Positions 17,094 through 25,540 of a stretch of 64,000 nt of DNA are shown here, piece by piece. Source of the stretch: Thiotrichales bacterium (lineage in GTDB: Bacteria > Pseudomonadota > Gammaproteobacteria > Francisellales > CACEW01). Both the position numbers and the translations under genes were made by a program. Where the stretch lies: positions 1-64,000 of the forward strand of contig CANJVU010000005.1 of assembly GCA_947478525.1 (NCBI GenBank). Reading direction: 5' to 3'. Under the pieces are notes generated by a model. That model ran no database searches. It saw only the letters and a program-made list of their open reading frames with translations, and was not told the DNA's origin. The number at the start of each line of letters is the position of its first letter. The first letter of the stretch is position 1.

Positions 17094-17123
17094 ATTGTAC
17101 AATACAAGTATTGCAATTGTCAA
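17094..17123 (-). promoter_or_regulatory. Transporter-1 promoter with palindromic operator in the spacer
   Basis: Minus strand: TTGACA (plus 17118-17123), 18-base spacer, TACAAT (plus 17094-17099). The spacer contains the perfect inverted repeat CAATACTTGTATTG (plus 17100-17113), a size and place typical of MarR-family operators. The -35 overlaps the last codons of transporter 2. The MarR gene upstream is the obvious candidate repressor (inference). Confidence 0.7.
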
Positions 17124-18334
17124 GAATTAACGTAAACCGTGCGTCGGTGTACTATTTTCCAATATACCACTAAACATACCAACATCAGCACAAAATAGAT
17201 GCCTGCTAACATAATGGCGCTATTGGTATTGAAGAAGCTGACGGTAAAAGAGCTCAGGCTGCTGATGAGGATGTTGAGTAAGTACATCACAGAAATTGCC
17301 ACGGCAGAGGTTTGTTTGGAGAGTATCATGCCTTTGCCTAAGGCCAGTGGAAAGATTAAACCACAGGCAAAGAACATCAGGCTGCTGCTGATTTCAATGG
17401 ATAATAGGCTTTGCGAAAAACAGGTGCCGATCAGGCATAGCAGCGCAATCAATGTAACAACAGGTATGATAACCACCAGCAAGCGATCTACGTCGATTCT
17501 TTTGATGATGGCGCGGCAGAGGAACGTTGCAATCAAAAACACCACACCCAGCCATAATGCGCAGTAACCAAAGAACACCGGGGAATGGCCTAATTTATTC
17601 TGAATTAAAAAAGGTGCCACGGTTTGAAACACGATGATCAATGAATACGTGGTGCCAATAATCATGCCCAGTCCAACAAAAATCGGCGTGCGTAATACCT
17701 GCCTTAAGCTGCTTTTGATGGTGGCAAAGTTGAGCTTGTGCGGTTTGCTGTGCGTTTCTGGGATGATGATCATAATGACGATGAAAAACAGGAACACCAC
17801 CAGCGCTAAAATATAGAAATTTGCTTTCCACCCCAGATATAATTGCAAGTAACCGCCAATCACAGGCCCCAGGATTGGGCTGAGCCCCCACATGGTGGCG
17901 ATCAACGTGCCTTGATGTACCAGTTTATCGGTCGATAAAATATCTGCAAAAATCGCGCGCATCAAAATGGAGTAAGCGCCGAGCATCAAGCCCTGTAGTA
18001 AACGTGCAGCCAACAAGACGTCAATATTCGGGAAAACCACGGGCAATAAGCTAGACACTACGGCACCCAGTAAAATGCTACGCAATAAGATTTTCCTACC
18101 CCAGGCATCGGTTAAGAAGCCGGTGAAAAAGTTACCGAAGGCGAATCCCAACAGATAGATTGAAATCAGGTCTTTGGACAAGCCATCCGAGATGCTCAAC
18201 TCTGTAGCAATAGCCGGCAGTGACGGTGTGATCAGATCAATCGCCATGCCGAGGATGGGCATCAGACACAGCAAAGTCCAGTTAATGATGGCAACACGTT
18301 TGTTGGAGAGTACGTTGGTGATGAGGGGTTTCAT
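17120..18334 (-). CDS. Bcr/CflA-type MFS drug exporter (paralogue 2)
   Basis: 404 residues, 12 predicted helices. Same family marks as its neighbour: TGFLTDAWGRKILL after helix 2, and GPVIGGYLQLYLG in helix 5. It starts 9 bases after the MarR gene and should be co-transcribed with it, a common arrangement in which the regulator responds to the exported compound. Strong similarity to the next gene indicates a tandem duplication that has since diverged. The substrate is unknown. Confidence 0.9.
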   Translation of the reverse strand: MKPLITNVLSNKRVAIINWTLLCLMPILGMAIDLITPSLPAIATELSISDGLSKDLISIYLLGFAFGNFFTGFLTDAWGRKILLRSILLGAVVSSLLPVVFPNIDVLLAARLLQGLMLGAYSILMRAIFADILSTDKLVHQGTLIATMWGLSPILGPVIGGYLQLYLGWKANFYILALVVFLFFIVIMIIIPETHSKPHKLNFATIKSSLRQVLRTPIFVGLGMIIGTTYSLIIVFQTVAPFLIQNKLGHSPVFFGYCALWLGVVFLIATFLCRAIIKRIDVDRLLVVIIPVVTLIALLCLIGTCFSQSLLSIEISSSLMFFACGLIFPLALGKGMILSKQTSAVAISVMYLLNILISSLSSFTVSFFNTNSAIMLAGIYFVLMLVCLVVYWKIVHRRTVYVNS

Positions 18335-18343
18335 GTGAAGCTA

Positions 18344-18778
18344 CTACTTTAATGCGGTTGATAAATTATATTCTAGCTTATCCAATAATGCCGCCAATTG
18401 TTTTTTTTCTGCTGCGCTTAATTCATTTAACAAAATCTCATTTTCATTGGATAGTGACTGTTTCATCTGCGGCATAATGCGTTGCTGGCATTGCTCAGTA
18501 AGGCTGACCACTCGTGCACGACGGTCGTCTTCAGATGGCGTGCGCACCACCAGTTGATCTTGCTCAAGCTGATCCAACACTCGTGTTAAATGCGCGCAGT
18601 CAATGTCCAGATGCTCCAGCAATTTTTTCTGCGTGGAAGGGCCTAGAATTTTCAAGCGCAACAACACCTGCCATTGCGTGCGTGACAGCCCCAGCGCTTT
18701 CATGTCGATATCCACCAGCTGGCGTTTTAAGGAGAGCACAGTGGCGATTTTAAAGCCTATGGTGTTTTGAATGAGCAT
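18344..18778 (-). CDS. MarR-family transcriptional regulator
   Basis: 144 residues with the winged helix-turn-helix layout: LGLSRTQWQVLLRLKILG, then TQKKLLEHLDIDCAHLTRVL as the recognition helix, then the wing DQLVVRTPSEDDRRARVVSL with the conserved DxR (DDRR), and a C-terminal dimerisation helix. MarR proteins dissociate from palindromic operators when they bind small phenolic or drug-like ligands. It lies at the head of a unit with two drug exporters; a candidate operator is at 17100-17113. I see no such palindrome directly before marR itself. Confidence 0.9.
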   Translation of the reverse strand: MLIQNTIGFKIATVLSLKRQLVDIDMKALGLSRTQWQVLLRLKILGPSTQKKLLEHLDIDCAHLTRVLDQLEQDQLVVRTPSEDDRRARVVSLTEQCQQRIMPQMKQSLSNENEILLNELSAAEKKQLAALLDKLEYNLSTALK

Positions 18779-18785
18779 GGTGATT

Positions 18786-19103
18786 TTAGGCCTGTTGAAT
18801 TAATTTTGGCATTTTACCCATGGCAGCAAAAACATGCGCAAGTGTGGCAAAAGTAAAGTTGCCAGAGCCTCGTAATATTTTACTGACTTGAGTTTGGCTG
18901 AGTTCAAATTCTTTTACTACGTCGTTAAATCCTTTATTTTCGCGCACCATATATTCTTGAACCAAATGCGAGAATTGATTTTGCAATGAACGATAAATAT
19001 CAGCTTCTAAGGCTGCTTCTGCCTTAAGTGCTTGATAATCTTCGGTGCCCAAACGATTTTTAGCATAATCATTAAAGTCGGAAAGTTTGATTTTTTGTTT
19101 CAT
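18786..19103 (-). CDS. higA: HigA-type antitoxin (XRE helix-turn-helix)
   Basis: 105 residues. I start at the ATG at 19103, one base after the toxin stop, because GGAGAA precedes it; the longer in-frame start would overlap the toxin. Residues about 55-95 form an XRE-type helix-turn-helix (FNDVVKEFELSQTQVSKILR followed by FTFATLAHVFAAMGK). Toxin-first order is typical of HigBA modules, where HigA binds HigB and represses the operon. The gene ends 7 bases before marR on the same strand, so some read-through into marR is possible. Confidence 0.85.
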   Translation of the reverse strand: MKQKIKLSDFNDYAKNRLGTEDYQALKAEAALEADIYRSLQNQFSHLVQEYMVRENKGFNDVVKEFELSQTQVSKILRGSGNFTFATLAHVFAAMGKMPKLIQQA

Positions 19104-19104
19104 G

Positions 19105-19425
19105 CTATTCTCCAAGATCAGTCAGTAGTTGATAAGCAATTTTTATATCTCTGTCTTGACTTGATTTATTTCCACCTTTTAACAATACGATGTGCCCTTG
19201 CTTTTGAAATGCGTAATATACACGTAAACCAAAATGCATTTCTCGAAGCTCAAACAATCTATTTCCTAGTGGGCGGCTTTGAGGCATTCTAACTTCATGT
19301 CCCAAGTTTTGTAGCACCATCAGTAATTTTGAGATTGCTCGAAAAGTTTCTTGGTTTAGCGAGGTTAACCATTTTTCAAAGTGAGGTGTTGAATTTAATT
19401 TAAAGTTGTTGTTATTGTAGTGCAT
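19105..19425 (-). CDS. higB: HigB/RelE-like toxin (Gp49 family)
   Basis: 106 residues with RelE-superfamily mRNA-interferase features: the FEKWLTSLN start, GHEVRMPQSRPLGNRLFELR, and a basic C-terminal GGNKSSQDRDIKIAYQLL. The pattern RPLGNRLFELR...LRVYYAF...ILLKGGNKSSQ is that of the phage Gp49-like/HigB group, which cleaves ribosome-bound mRNA. It appears intact with its antitoxin directly downstream. Confidence 0.87.
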   Translation of the reverse strand: MHYNNNNFKLNSTPHFEKWLTSLNQETFRAISKLLMVLQNLGHEVRMPQSRPLGNRLFELREMHFGLRVYYAFQKQGHIVLLKGGNKSSQDRDIKIAYQLLTDLGE

Positions 19426-19456
19426 TATGATGTACTTGTCAAAATAGAATTTGAAT

Positions 19457-19462
19457 ATTATA
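19457..19462 (-). promoter_or_regulatory. Possible -10 (TATAAT) for higBA
   Basis: A perfect TATAAT on the minus strand, 32 bases upstream of the toxin ATG, just after the 3' end of folD. I see only a weak -35 (TTTTAA at 17 bases). Confidence 0.4.
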
Positions 19463-19479
19463 CACCCATTGTGATTATT

Positions 19480-20328
19480 TTAAAATCTTTTTTCGCTGGC
19501 CAACAACGTATTTTCCAACAACGTTGCCACCGTCATCGGCCCAACGCCGCCGGGTACTGGGGTAATCCAGCTGGCAACTTCTTTTGCTGTTTCAAAATCC
19601 ACATCGCCGACCAATTTGCCATCAACATGGTTCATGCCGACATCGATCACGATGGCGCCGGGTTTGATCCAGTCGCCCTTAATGAGTTTGGGGTGGCCGG
19701 CGGCGACCACCAGAATGTCGGCTTGGCGTACCTGCGAGGGCAAATCTTGGGTGGCGCTGTGGCAAATGGTGACGGTGCATTTTTGCAATAGAAATTCCAA
19801 TGCCATCGGGCGGCCGACAATGTTCGATGCGCCCACTACAACGGCATGTTTGCCAGAGAACGTGATGCCAATGGTTTTGAGCAGGGTCATAATGCCTTTT
19901 GGTGTGCATGGCTGCAGGTGAGGGCGGCGTTGCGCCAACAGCCCCATGTTATAAGGATGGAAGCCATCAACATCTTTTTGAGGGTCAATGGCGTCAATAA
20001 CCGCGTGTGTATCAATATGACTGGGTAAGGGTAATTGCACCAAAATGCCATCAATAAACGGGTCTTGATTCAATTGCTCGATGTAACGCAATAACTCGGC
20101 TTGAGTGATCGAGGCAGGCAAATCCAACGCGCGTGAATAAAACCCCACTTCGATGCAGGCTTGGCGTTTATTGTGTACATAAACTTGTGATGCGGGGTTT
20201 TCCCCAACAATCACGACGGCTAAGCCAGGCGCGCGTTGCCCTTGTTTGAGGCGCGCAGCCACGTCTTGCTGAATGCGTTGACGTAACGTTTGTGCGATGT
20301 CTTTGCCGTTGAGGATTTGTGCGGTCAT
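19480..20328 (-). CDS. folD: Bifunctional methylenetetrahydrofolate dehydrogenase / cyclohydrolase
   Basis: Interconverts 5,10-methylene-THF, methenyl-THF and 10-formyl-THF with NADP, supplying one-carbon units for purine and formyl-Met synthesis. I use the ATG at 20328 ([13 protein letters not shown]), giving 282 residues, the family norm; the longer open frame to 20400 has no family match. Motifs: [16 protein letters not shown] with the catalytic Lys, [28 protein letters not shown] for NADP, and the C-terminal [16 protein letters not shown]. Confidence 0.97.
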   Translation of the reverse strand: MTAQILNGKDIAQTLRQRIQQDVAARLKQGQRAPGLAVVIVGENPASQVYVHNKRQACIEVGFYSRALDLPASITQAELLRYIEQLNQDPFIDGILVQLPLPSHIDTHAVIDAIDPQKDVDGFHPYNMGLLAQRRPHLQPCTPKGIMTLLKTIGITFSGKHAVVVGASNIVGRPMALEFLLQKCTVTICHSATQDLPSQVRQADILVVAAGHPKLIKGDWIKPGAIVIDVGMNHVDGKLVGDVDFETAKEVASWITPVPGGVGPMTVATLLENTLLASEKRF

Positions 20329-20356
20329 AATGATTTTTATCCGGGAATGTGGGTAC

Positions 20357-20385
20357 ATTGTAGTTGAAAATCTTAATAGATGAAA
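20357..20385 (-). promoter_or_regulatory. Possible folD promoter
   Basis: Minus strand TTTCAT (plus 20380-20385), 17-base spacer, TACAAT (plus 20357-20362), about 29 bases before the folD ATG. The -35 is poor. Confidence 0.35.
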
Positions 20386-20410
20386 CGATGATGAAACCAT
20401 AAGGCGTTTA

Positions 20411-20419
20411 TGCTAAGAT
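20411..20419 (+). promoter_or_regulatory. Possible extended -10 for accD
   Basis: TGC-TAAGAT about 32 bases before the accD ATG, with only a weak -35 (ATGAAA at 20391-20396). Divergent to folD. Confidence 0.35.
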
Positions 20420-20450
20420 TCCGTAACGGAACGATTAAGAGGTTAATACC

Positions 20451-21323
20451 ATGAGCTGGCTATCTAAAAACAAACAAAGCCGTATTTTAACGGCAGAATC
20501 AGCGGGTCAAAATAAAAAAGGCGTGCCCGAAGGTGTCTGGAGCCAGTGCCCGTCGTGTAGTCAGCCGCTGTTTCAGCCAGAATTGGTGCGTAATTTGATG
20601 GTCTGCCCTAATTGCAACCATCATCATCGTACCGGTGCGCGTAACCGCATTCAGTGGTTTTTAGATGCAGAAGGGCAAAGCGAAATCGGTGCGAATATTC
20701 TGCCTGTGGATATGCTCAAATTCAAAGACACCAAGAAATATGAAGAGCGTTTGAAACAAGCGCAAGAAAAAACCGGTGAGAAAGATGCAATGGTGGTGGT
20801 AAAAGGCACCGTTAAAAAAATCCCGGTGGTCGTGTCCGCATTTGAATTTGATTTCTTGGGCGGTTCGATGGGTTCTGTTGTTGGGGAACGTTTTGTGCAA
20901 GGCATCAATGCTTGTATCGAAGCCAAATGTCCGTTTATTTGCTTCAGTGCCAGCGGTGGGGCGCGTATGCAAGAGTCGTTGTTTTCTTTGATGCAGATGG
21001 TTAAGGTCAGTGCGGCACTGGGTAAACTGAGATCTCATGGACTGCCTTATATCGTGATTTTAGCCGATCCGACCATGGGTGGGGTATCCGCCAGTTTGGC
21101 AATGTTGGGCGACTTGCATATTGCTGAACCTGAAGCTTTAATTGGTTTTGCGGGTCCTCGCGTGATTGAGCAAACGGTACGACAAAAATTGCCCGAAGGC
21201 TTCCAGCGTAGTGAGTTTGTGCAGGAAAAAGGCATGATCGATATGATTGCCAACCGCAAGGACTTACCTCAAGTCGTGGCTTCTGCATTGTCTAAATTGA
21301 TGCAAGTAGCGGAGCCTGTTTAA
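20451..21323 (+). CDS. accD: Acetyl-CoA carboxylase carboxyltransferase subunit beta
   Basis: 290 residues. With AccA it transfers the carboxyl group from carboxybiotin to acetyl-CoA, the first step of fatty acid synthesis. The N-terminal zinc ribbon is complete: Cys33, Cys36, Cys52 and Cys55. The crotonase-fold core has [36 protein letters not shown] and the oxyanion region [16 protein letters not shown]. It heads the order accD-folC-dedD-like-cvpA known from E. coli; folC follows after 13 bases. Confidence 0.97.
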   Translation: MSWLSKNKQSRILTAESAGQNKKGVPEGVWSQCPSCSQPLFQPELVRNLMVCPNCNHHHRTGARNRIQWFLDAEGQSEIGANILPVDMLKFKDTKKYEERLKQAQEKTGEKDAMVVVKGTVKKIPVVVSAFEFDFLGGSMGSVVGERFVQGINACIEAKCPFICFSASGGARMQESLFSLMQMVKVSAALGKLRSHGLPYIVILADPTMGGVSASLAMLGDLHIAEPEALIGFAGPRVIEQTVRQKLPEGFQRSEFVQEKGMIDMIANRKDLPQVVASALSKLMQVAEPV

Positions 21324-21336
21324 GCAAGGGCATGCC

Positions 21337-22560
21337 ATGGTATTGTCGAATTGGTTAACTCGCCTTGAATTAATGAGCACTAAACATTTGGTGCCAAACC
21401 TAGAGCGTGTGCGATCGGTTGCTTTACGTATGGGGTTGTTGCCGGTGTCGTATCGGGTGATTGAGGTCACGGGTACCAATGGCAAAGGATCTACAACAAC
21501 AGCTTGTGAGCATATTCTGAAAGCCCATGGTTATCGCGTCGCCGCATTTACTTCGCCGCATTTGATTCGATTCAATGAACGTATTCGTATCGATACAACC
21601 GAAATCTCCGATGCGGAATTGGTTCAGGCGTTTGAGGCTGTTGAGCAGCATCAACAAGATACGCCTTTAAATTTTTTTGATTACGCCTTGCTGTGCGCAT
21701 TATGGTGGTTCGCGCGCAATAAAATCGATATTGCCGTGTTGGAAATCGGCATTGGCGGGCGCTTGGATTCGGTCAATATTATCGATGCTGATGTCGCGGT
21801 GATCACCAATATCGGTTTGGATCATCAGGCGACGTTGGGCGATACCCATGAGCAGATTGGTTTTGAAAAAGCAGGCATTATGCGCAGCCGCAAGCCAGCG
21901 GTGTTTGGTGATGCGGCAATGCCAGCATCAATTATGGCGTATGGGCAAGAAATTGGGGCAACGTTACACCAAATAAAAAATCATTATGATTATGCGGTAT
22001 CAGAAAATCAATGGTCATGGGTTTCTGGTCAACATCATTACGCATCACTACCCATCCCCGTTATCGCTTTATCCAATGCTGCTTTAGCGTTGATGGCATT
22101 GACCTTGCTCGATATTCCCTTGCAACAGTCCAGCATTGCTCAAGGGTTGCAAACATTACACATCCCCGCACGCATTCAAGTCATTCAAAAATCTTGTGAG
22201 CTGATCCTCGATGCTTCGCACAATGTTGAATCCATGGCGCATCTGGCGCGTTATTTGCAGCAGCATCCCGTCGCGGGGGCGACACAGGTGGTTTTCTCCT
22301 GCTTGTCAGATAAAAATATTCCTGGCATGATGGCAGCGTTACCCAAGGCGCATTGGCATTTGGCGCCGTTATTGAGTGCGCGAGCAGCGTCGCTGAATGA
22401 GTTGATTGCCGCCGCTACTGCGGTACAATTGCCTTATGAGGTGCATCACAGTATCGTCAGTGCTTATGAGCAAGTGATGCGTGATGCAAAACCACACGAT
22501 CGGGTGATTGTGTGTGGATCGTTTTATACCGTGGCAGAGATTATGAGAAGGTGGCAATGA
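21337..22560 (+). CDS. folC: Folylpolyglutamate / dihydrofolate synthase
   Basis: 407 residues. It adds glutamate to dihydropteroate and to folates, using ATP. Mur-ligase family layout: P-loop VTGTNGKGSTTTACEHI near residue 45-60, the FTSPHLIRFNERI omega-loop near 70, LEIGIGGRLDSVNI near 130, TNIGLDHQATLGD with the Mg-binding His, and LDASHNVESM in the C-terminal domain. The ATGA overlap with the next gene indicates translational coupling. Confidence 0.96.
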   Translation: MVLSNWLTRLELMSTKHLVPNLERVRSVALRMGLLPVSYRVIEVTGTNGKGSTTTACEHILKAHGYRVAAFTSPHLIRFNERIRIDTTEISDAELVQAFEAVEQHQQDTPLNFFDYALLCALWWFARNKIDIAVLEIGIGGRLDSVNIIDADVAVITNIGLDHQATLGDTHEQIGFEKAGIMRSRKPAVFGDAAMPASIMAYGQEIGATLHQIKNHYDYAVSENQWSWVSGQHHYASLPIPVIALSNAALALMALTLLDIPLQQSSIAQGLQTLHIPARIQVIQKSCELILDASHNVESMAHLARYLQQHPVAGATQVVFSCLSDKNIPGMMAALPKAHWHLAPLLSARAASLNELIAAATAVQLPYEVHHSIVSAYEQVMRDAKPHDRVIVCGSFYTVAEIMRRWQ

Positions 22561-22985
22561 ACAACATGAAATGGAGCGGATTATTATTCGGCATGCTGGC
22601 GTTTAGCGCGGGTGCGGTGACCATTCCGCCAGAACCCCAGTTAAATTCAGTACCTGCACCGACATCACAACAAATGAATACGGTGATGCCGACGTCGGCG
22701 CCTGCTGATAAACCTTCTGCCGATGAGCAAGCAACGCAAGCCTTGGCGCAGGCGTATGTTTTCCCCGTTGGCGCTGTACAATCGATCGCAGCAGCAACAC
22801 TTCAAGCAAAACGATTGCAAAAACTGGGATTGCCTGCTTTTATACAAGCTCAGCCCAATGGCACTGCGCAAATACTGATTGGCCCGGAAGTCGATCAAGA
22901 CCACTTGCAAAGCGAACGGCAGCAATTGCTAACCGCGAAAACCCCAGACGTGGGTGTGATTACCCCTTATGTGATTAACCATTAA
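22557..22985 (+). CDS. DedD-position secreted or anchored protein with a SPOR-like C-terminus
   Basis: 142 residues from the ATG overlapping the folC stop. A hydrophobic N-terminus (WSGLLFGMLAFSAGAVT) acts as signal or anchor. A Pro/Ser/Thr-rich linker follows, and then a segment of about 75 residues (YVFPVGAVQSIAAATLQAKR, LGLPAFIQAQPNG, QILIGPEVDQ) has the beta-alpha-beta pattern of SPOR domains, which bind denuded septal peptidoglycan. The folC-dedD-cvpA order supports a DedD-like role in cell division. The SPOR match is weak and judged by pattern only. It is shorter than E. coli DedD. Confidence 0.65.
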   Translation: MNNMKWSGLLFGMLAFSAGAVTIPPEPQLNSVPAPTSQQMNTVMPTSAPADKPSADEQATQALAQAYVFPVGAVQSIAAATLQAKRLQKLGLPAFIQAQPNGTAQILIGPEVDQDHLQSERQQLLTAKTPDVGVITPYVINH

Positions 22986-23000
22986 TATCAGGAGCCCTAG

Positions 23001-23582
23001 ATGCAAAATTTTACTTTAGTAGACGGCGCGATCATCGCCATTGTTTTAATCTCTCTGATCATGGGCATTTGGCGCGGGTTGTTTCGCGAAATGATGTCAC
23101 TGTTGGTTTGGATTCTCGCCATCGTGATCGCCGTATTGTTTAGTCCCAGCATTCAGCATTATTTCAGCACCACCACCACCAAACCTGAAGTGCAGCTGGG
23201 TATTGGATTTCTGGTGTTATTTATGGCAGCTTATCTGATTGGCATGTTTGTGCGTTATTGGTTTATTAAATGTTTGTCACCGGATGTTACAATCTCTGGT
23301 CGTATCTGGGGTGGCTTGTTTGGATTGATTCGTGGCATTTTGTTTGTGGTTGTTGGGGGCTTCTTGGTGGCGTTTACCACGCTTACTTCACAACCCATCT
23401 GGCAACAAGCGGTGCTGGTTCCTGTCGTGCTCAAAGCCGATACCTTAGTGGCTGAAGCGTTGCCTAATAATGCCGGTGCCACGGTGATGAATTTGTTTGG
23501 TTCTGCAGGGGTGGCGTTATCAAAAACCAAGTCAAATCACCCCATCAATAAAACCAATGCGGTGACTGATCAGGCGTTGTAA
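23001..23582 (+). CDS. cvpA: CvpA family inner-membrane protein
   Basis: 193 residues with about four membrane helices (residues near 8-28, 32-50, 65-85, 100-125). The family patterns VDGAIIAIVLISLIMGIWRG and a later Gly-rich helix (GRIWGGLFGLIRGILFVVVG) are clear. CvpA is needed for colicin V production and envelope robustness; its mechanism is unresolved. In E. coli purF follows; here the next genes converge from the other strand, so purF has been separated. Confidence 0.92.
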   Translation: MQNFTLVDGAIIAIVLISLIMGIWRGLFREMMSLLVWILAIVIAVLFSPSIQHYFSTTTTKPEVQLGIGFLVLFMAAYLIGMFVRYWFIKCLSPDVTISGRIWGGLFGLIRGILFVVVGGFLVAFTTLTSQPIWQQAVLVPVVLKADTLVAEALPNNAGATVMNLFGSAGVALSKTKSNHPINKTNAVTDQAL

Positions 23583-23606
23583 CCGGTCAATCACTGGCAT
23601 TGACGG

Positions 23607-24161
23607 TTACCATCGGGATCTCTTGGTTTCTGCTTTGGCAGGAATCAACTGCGAGACTTTCTGCCGCGCTTGCCAATTGGCCAAATACAGCGCCGCCAAT
23701 CGGGGGCTGGTAATGATCAGCACATTTTCAGCATTGTATTTTTGCGCACTGGCGGAGTAGTTAAAAGAACCAGTTTCAACGGTGGTGTTGTCAAAGATCA
23801 TCACTTTGTTATGCGCAATATCCAGCGTATCGTCTTCCCACACGGGGATGCCAGAACGAATCAATTGCTGCACGCGTGAGTAAACGCCACTTTTGAATTG
23901 GCTTTTGTCGGCGATGACGTCGACATCGATGCCACGGCGATGGGCGGCGATCAAAGCGTTGACAATCGGACGTGAGGTGACTGTGTAGGCCTGCACATTG
24001 ATGGTGTGCTGCGCTTGGTTGATTTGATCGACAATAATCGACGTGCAGGGTTCGCCGGGGGTAAAACAGGCGCGAAAGGTGGTATTGGGTTCAAAGGTGT
24101 CGGCGTGCGTTGACAGCGGAGCAATTAATAGGAGTGGTAAAATAAATTTGCCTAATTTCAT
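23607..24161 (-). CDS. Secreted phospholipase D-family nuclease (Nuc-like)
   Basis: 184 residues from the ATG at 24161, which gives a good signal peptide (MKLGKFILPLLLIAPLSTHA). A single PLD motif follows: HNKVMIFDNTTVETGSFNYS (HxKxxxxD plus GSFN), about residues 118-137, as in the small Nuc/endonuclease group that works as a dimer. It could degrade nucleic acid or phospholipid in the periplasm or outside; DNA is the usual substrate of one-motif forms. The start overlaps the permease stop (ATGA), tying it to purB and the transporter. A longer upstream reading frame is out of keeping with the signal peptide. Confidence 0.85.
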   Translation of the reverse strand: MKLGKFILPLLLIAPLSTHADTFEPNTTFRACFTPGEPCTSIIVDQINQAQHTINVQAYTVTSRPIVNALIAAHRRGIDVDVIADKSQFKSGVYSRVQQLIRSGIPVWEDDTLDIAHNKVMIFDNTTVETGSFNYSASAQKYNAENVLIITSPRLAALYLANWQARQKVSQLIPAKAETKRSRW

Positions 24162-25540
24162 GCTTTGCCTCGCTTGCTCAATGCCAAAAACAACAACGGA
24201 ATCGCAATCAAAACCACATCTCCCAGCAGCACCATCATCGCGTAGGAAAACACATGAGTGATGCCAATACTGCTCGGTGGAAACAGCCCTAAACAAAACC
24301 CGGCAACGCAGGTGGTGATGCCAACACCACACACCAGCCAGACCATGCTGTTACCGCCAGGAATGCGGAAGGGGCGTGGCAATTTTGCTTGCGAGTAACG
24401 TAAGCGGATGGTCGCTGCAAACACCAGAATATACATCAATACGGTAAATTGACTGGTGAGGGTGATCAGCAACCAGAAAGCACTTTTAAGTGTAGGCATA
24501 AACAAGAAGATTGCTGCAAGACCAGTACAGATCAGTGCTTGCAGTACCAGGATACGTAAAGGAATATCGCGTTTACTGTTGCGCGCAAATTTATGCAGGA
24601 TGTGATGTTGTTCGCAAGCGTTACGCAGGCCACGTGCCGGGCCGAGCAGCCAGGCGCTCAAGCTACCAATGGAACCTAGTACAATTAACGCCGCCAGAAT
24701 CGGGGTTAAGAAGGTCAAGTGAAAGGTTTGAAAAAATACCGAGAAACTTTCAATGACGCCATTGATCCAATTGACTTGACCGTGAGGCAATACGGCGCTG
24801 ATCGACAGCGTGGCCAAAATGCTCACGATTAAAATGACGACTGTTGCCAAGGCAATGGCTCTGGGGAAGTTGCGTTGCGGGTTGTTGACGTTTTGCGCGT
24901 AAAACGCGGTAATCTGCATCCCGGAATATGCGCCCAAGGTGCTGATAAAAATCGCTAAACTGCCGAGATGCCAATCCGGTAAAATCGGCTGTTGTGCCAA
25001 TGCCGCGCGGACTTCTGGATGCGTGATCATCCAATAACAGCCTAAACCAATGATGATAACCCCAGGGACAATCAAGCCAAACAATGCACCTAAGATATTC
25101 AAGCGGCTAGAGGCTTTAATGCCGAGAAAATTATACAGTGTCGTGCCCCATAAAATCAGTACCATCAGCGTAAACAGTTCATGTTTGTTGGTCGCTAGGG
25201 TGGGAAAGCCAATATAGGCAATGGTGGCGACGATGGTTGCCAGAGAGGCGGGGAAGGCGATGATGTTATTAGCCCATTCCATCCAGATCGCGACAAAGCC
25301 GGTTTTATCACCAAAGGCGGTGCGCACCCAGGTATAAATTCCACCGTTTTCAGGAATGGCGGTGGAGAGCTCGGCGCAGACCAGCGCAGAAGGAATTAAA
25401 AAACAAACGGCGGCCAATATAAAGAAGCTGATGGCTTGCGGGCCAAGGCTGGCCATGGCGGGTAAGCTGCGTAAGCTTAAGATGGCGTTGATGCTGATCA
25501 TCGCCAGGGCAAAGGTGCCTAATACGCGTAAGTGTTTCAT
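24158..25540 (-). CDS. APC-superfamily amino acid permease
   Basis: 460 residues with 12 predicted helices. The N-terminal helix 1 carries the broken-helix pattern LGTFALAMISINAILSLRSL, and helix 2-3 has ENGGIYTWVRTAFGDKTGFV, the APC signature also seen in glutamate/GABA-antiporter-like and YjeM-type carriers. The substrate is not identifiable; an amino acid or polyamine is likely. It overlaps purB upstream and the PLD gene downstream by four bases each, so the three genes form one coupled operon. Confidence 0.88.
   Translation of the reverse strand: MKHLRVLGTFALAMISINAILSLRSLPAMASLGPQAISFFILAAVCFLIPSALVCAELSTAIPENGGIYTWVRTAFGDKTGFVAIWMEWANNIIAFPASLATIVATIAYIGFPTLATNKHELFTLMVLILWGTTLYNFLGIKASSRLNILGALFGLIVPGVIIIGLGCYWMITHPEVRAALAQQPILPDWHLGSLAIFISTLGAYSGMQITAFYAQNVNNPQRNFPRAIALATVVILIVSILATLSISAVLPHGQVNWINGVIESFSVFFQTFHLTFLTPILAALIVLGSIGSLSAWLLGPARGLRNACEQHHILHKFARNSKRDIPLRILVLQALICTGLAAIFLFMPTLKSAFWLLITLTSQFTVLMYILVFAATIRLRYSQAKLPRPFRIPGGNSMVWLVCGVGITTCVAGFCLGLFPPSSIGITHVFSYAMMVLLGDVVLIAIPLLFLALSKRGKA

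Noticed and set aside
15819-18334. The two transporters as one gene split by a frameshift
   Set aside because: Each is a full-length 12-helix protein with its own motif A and C; they are tandem paralogues.
23582-23606. Inverted repeat between cvpA and the PLD gene as a terminator
   Set aside because: The arms ACCGGTCAAT and ATTGACGGT match imperfectly and no T-run follows on either strand.
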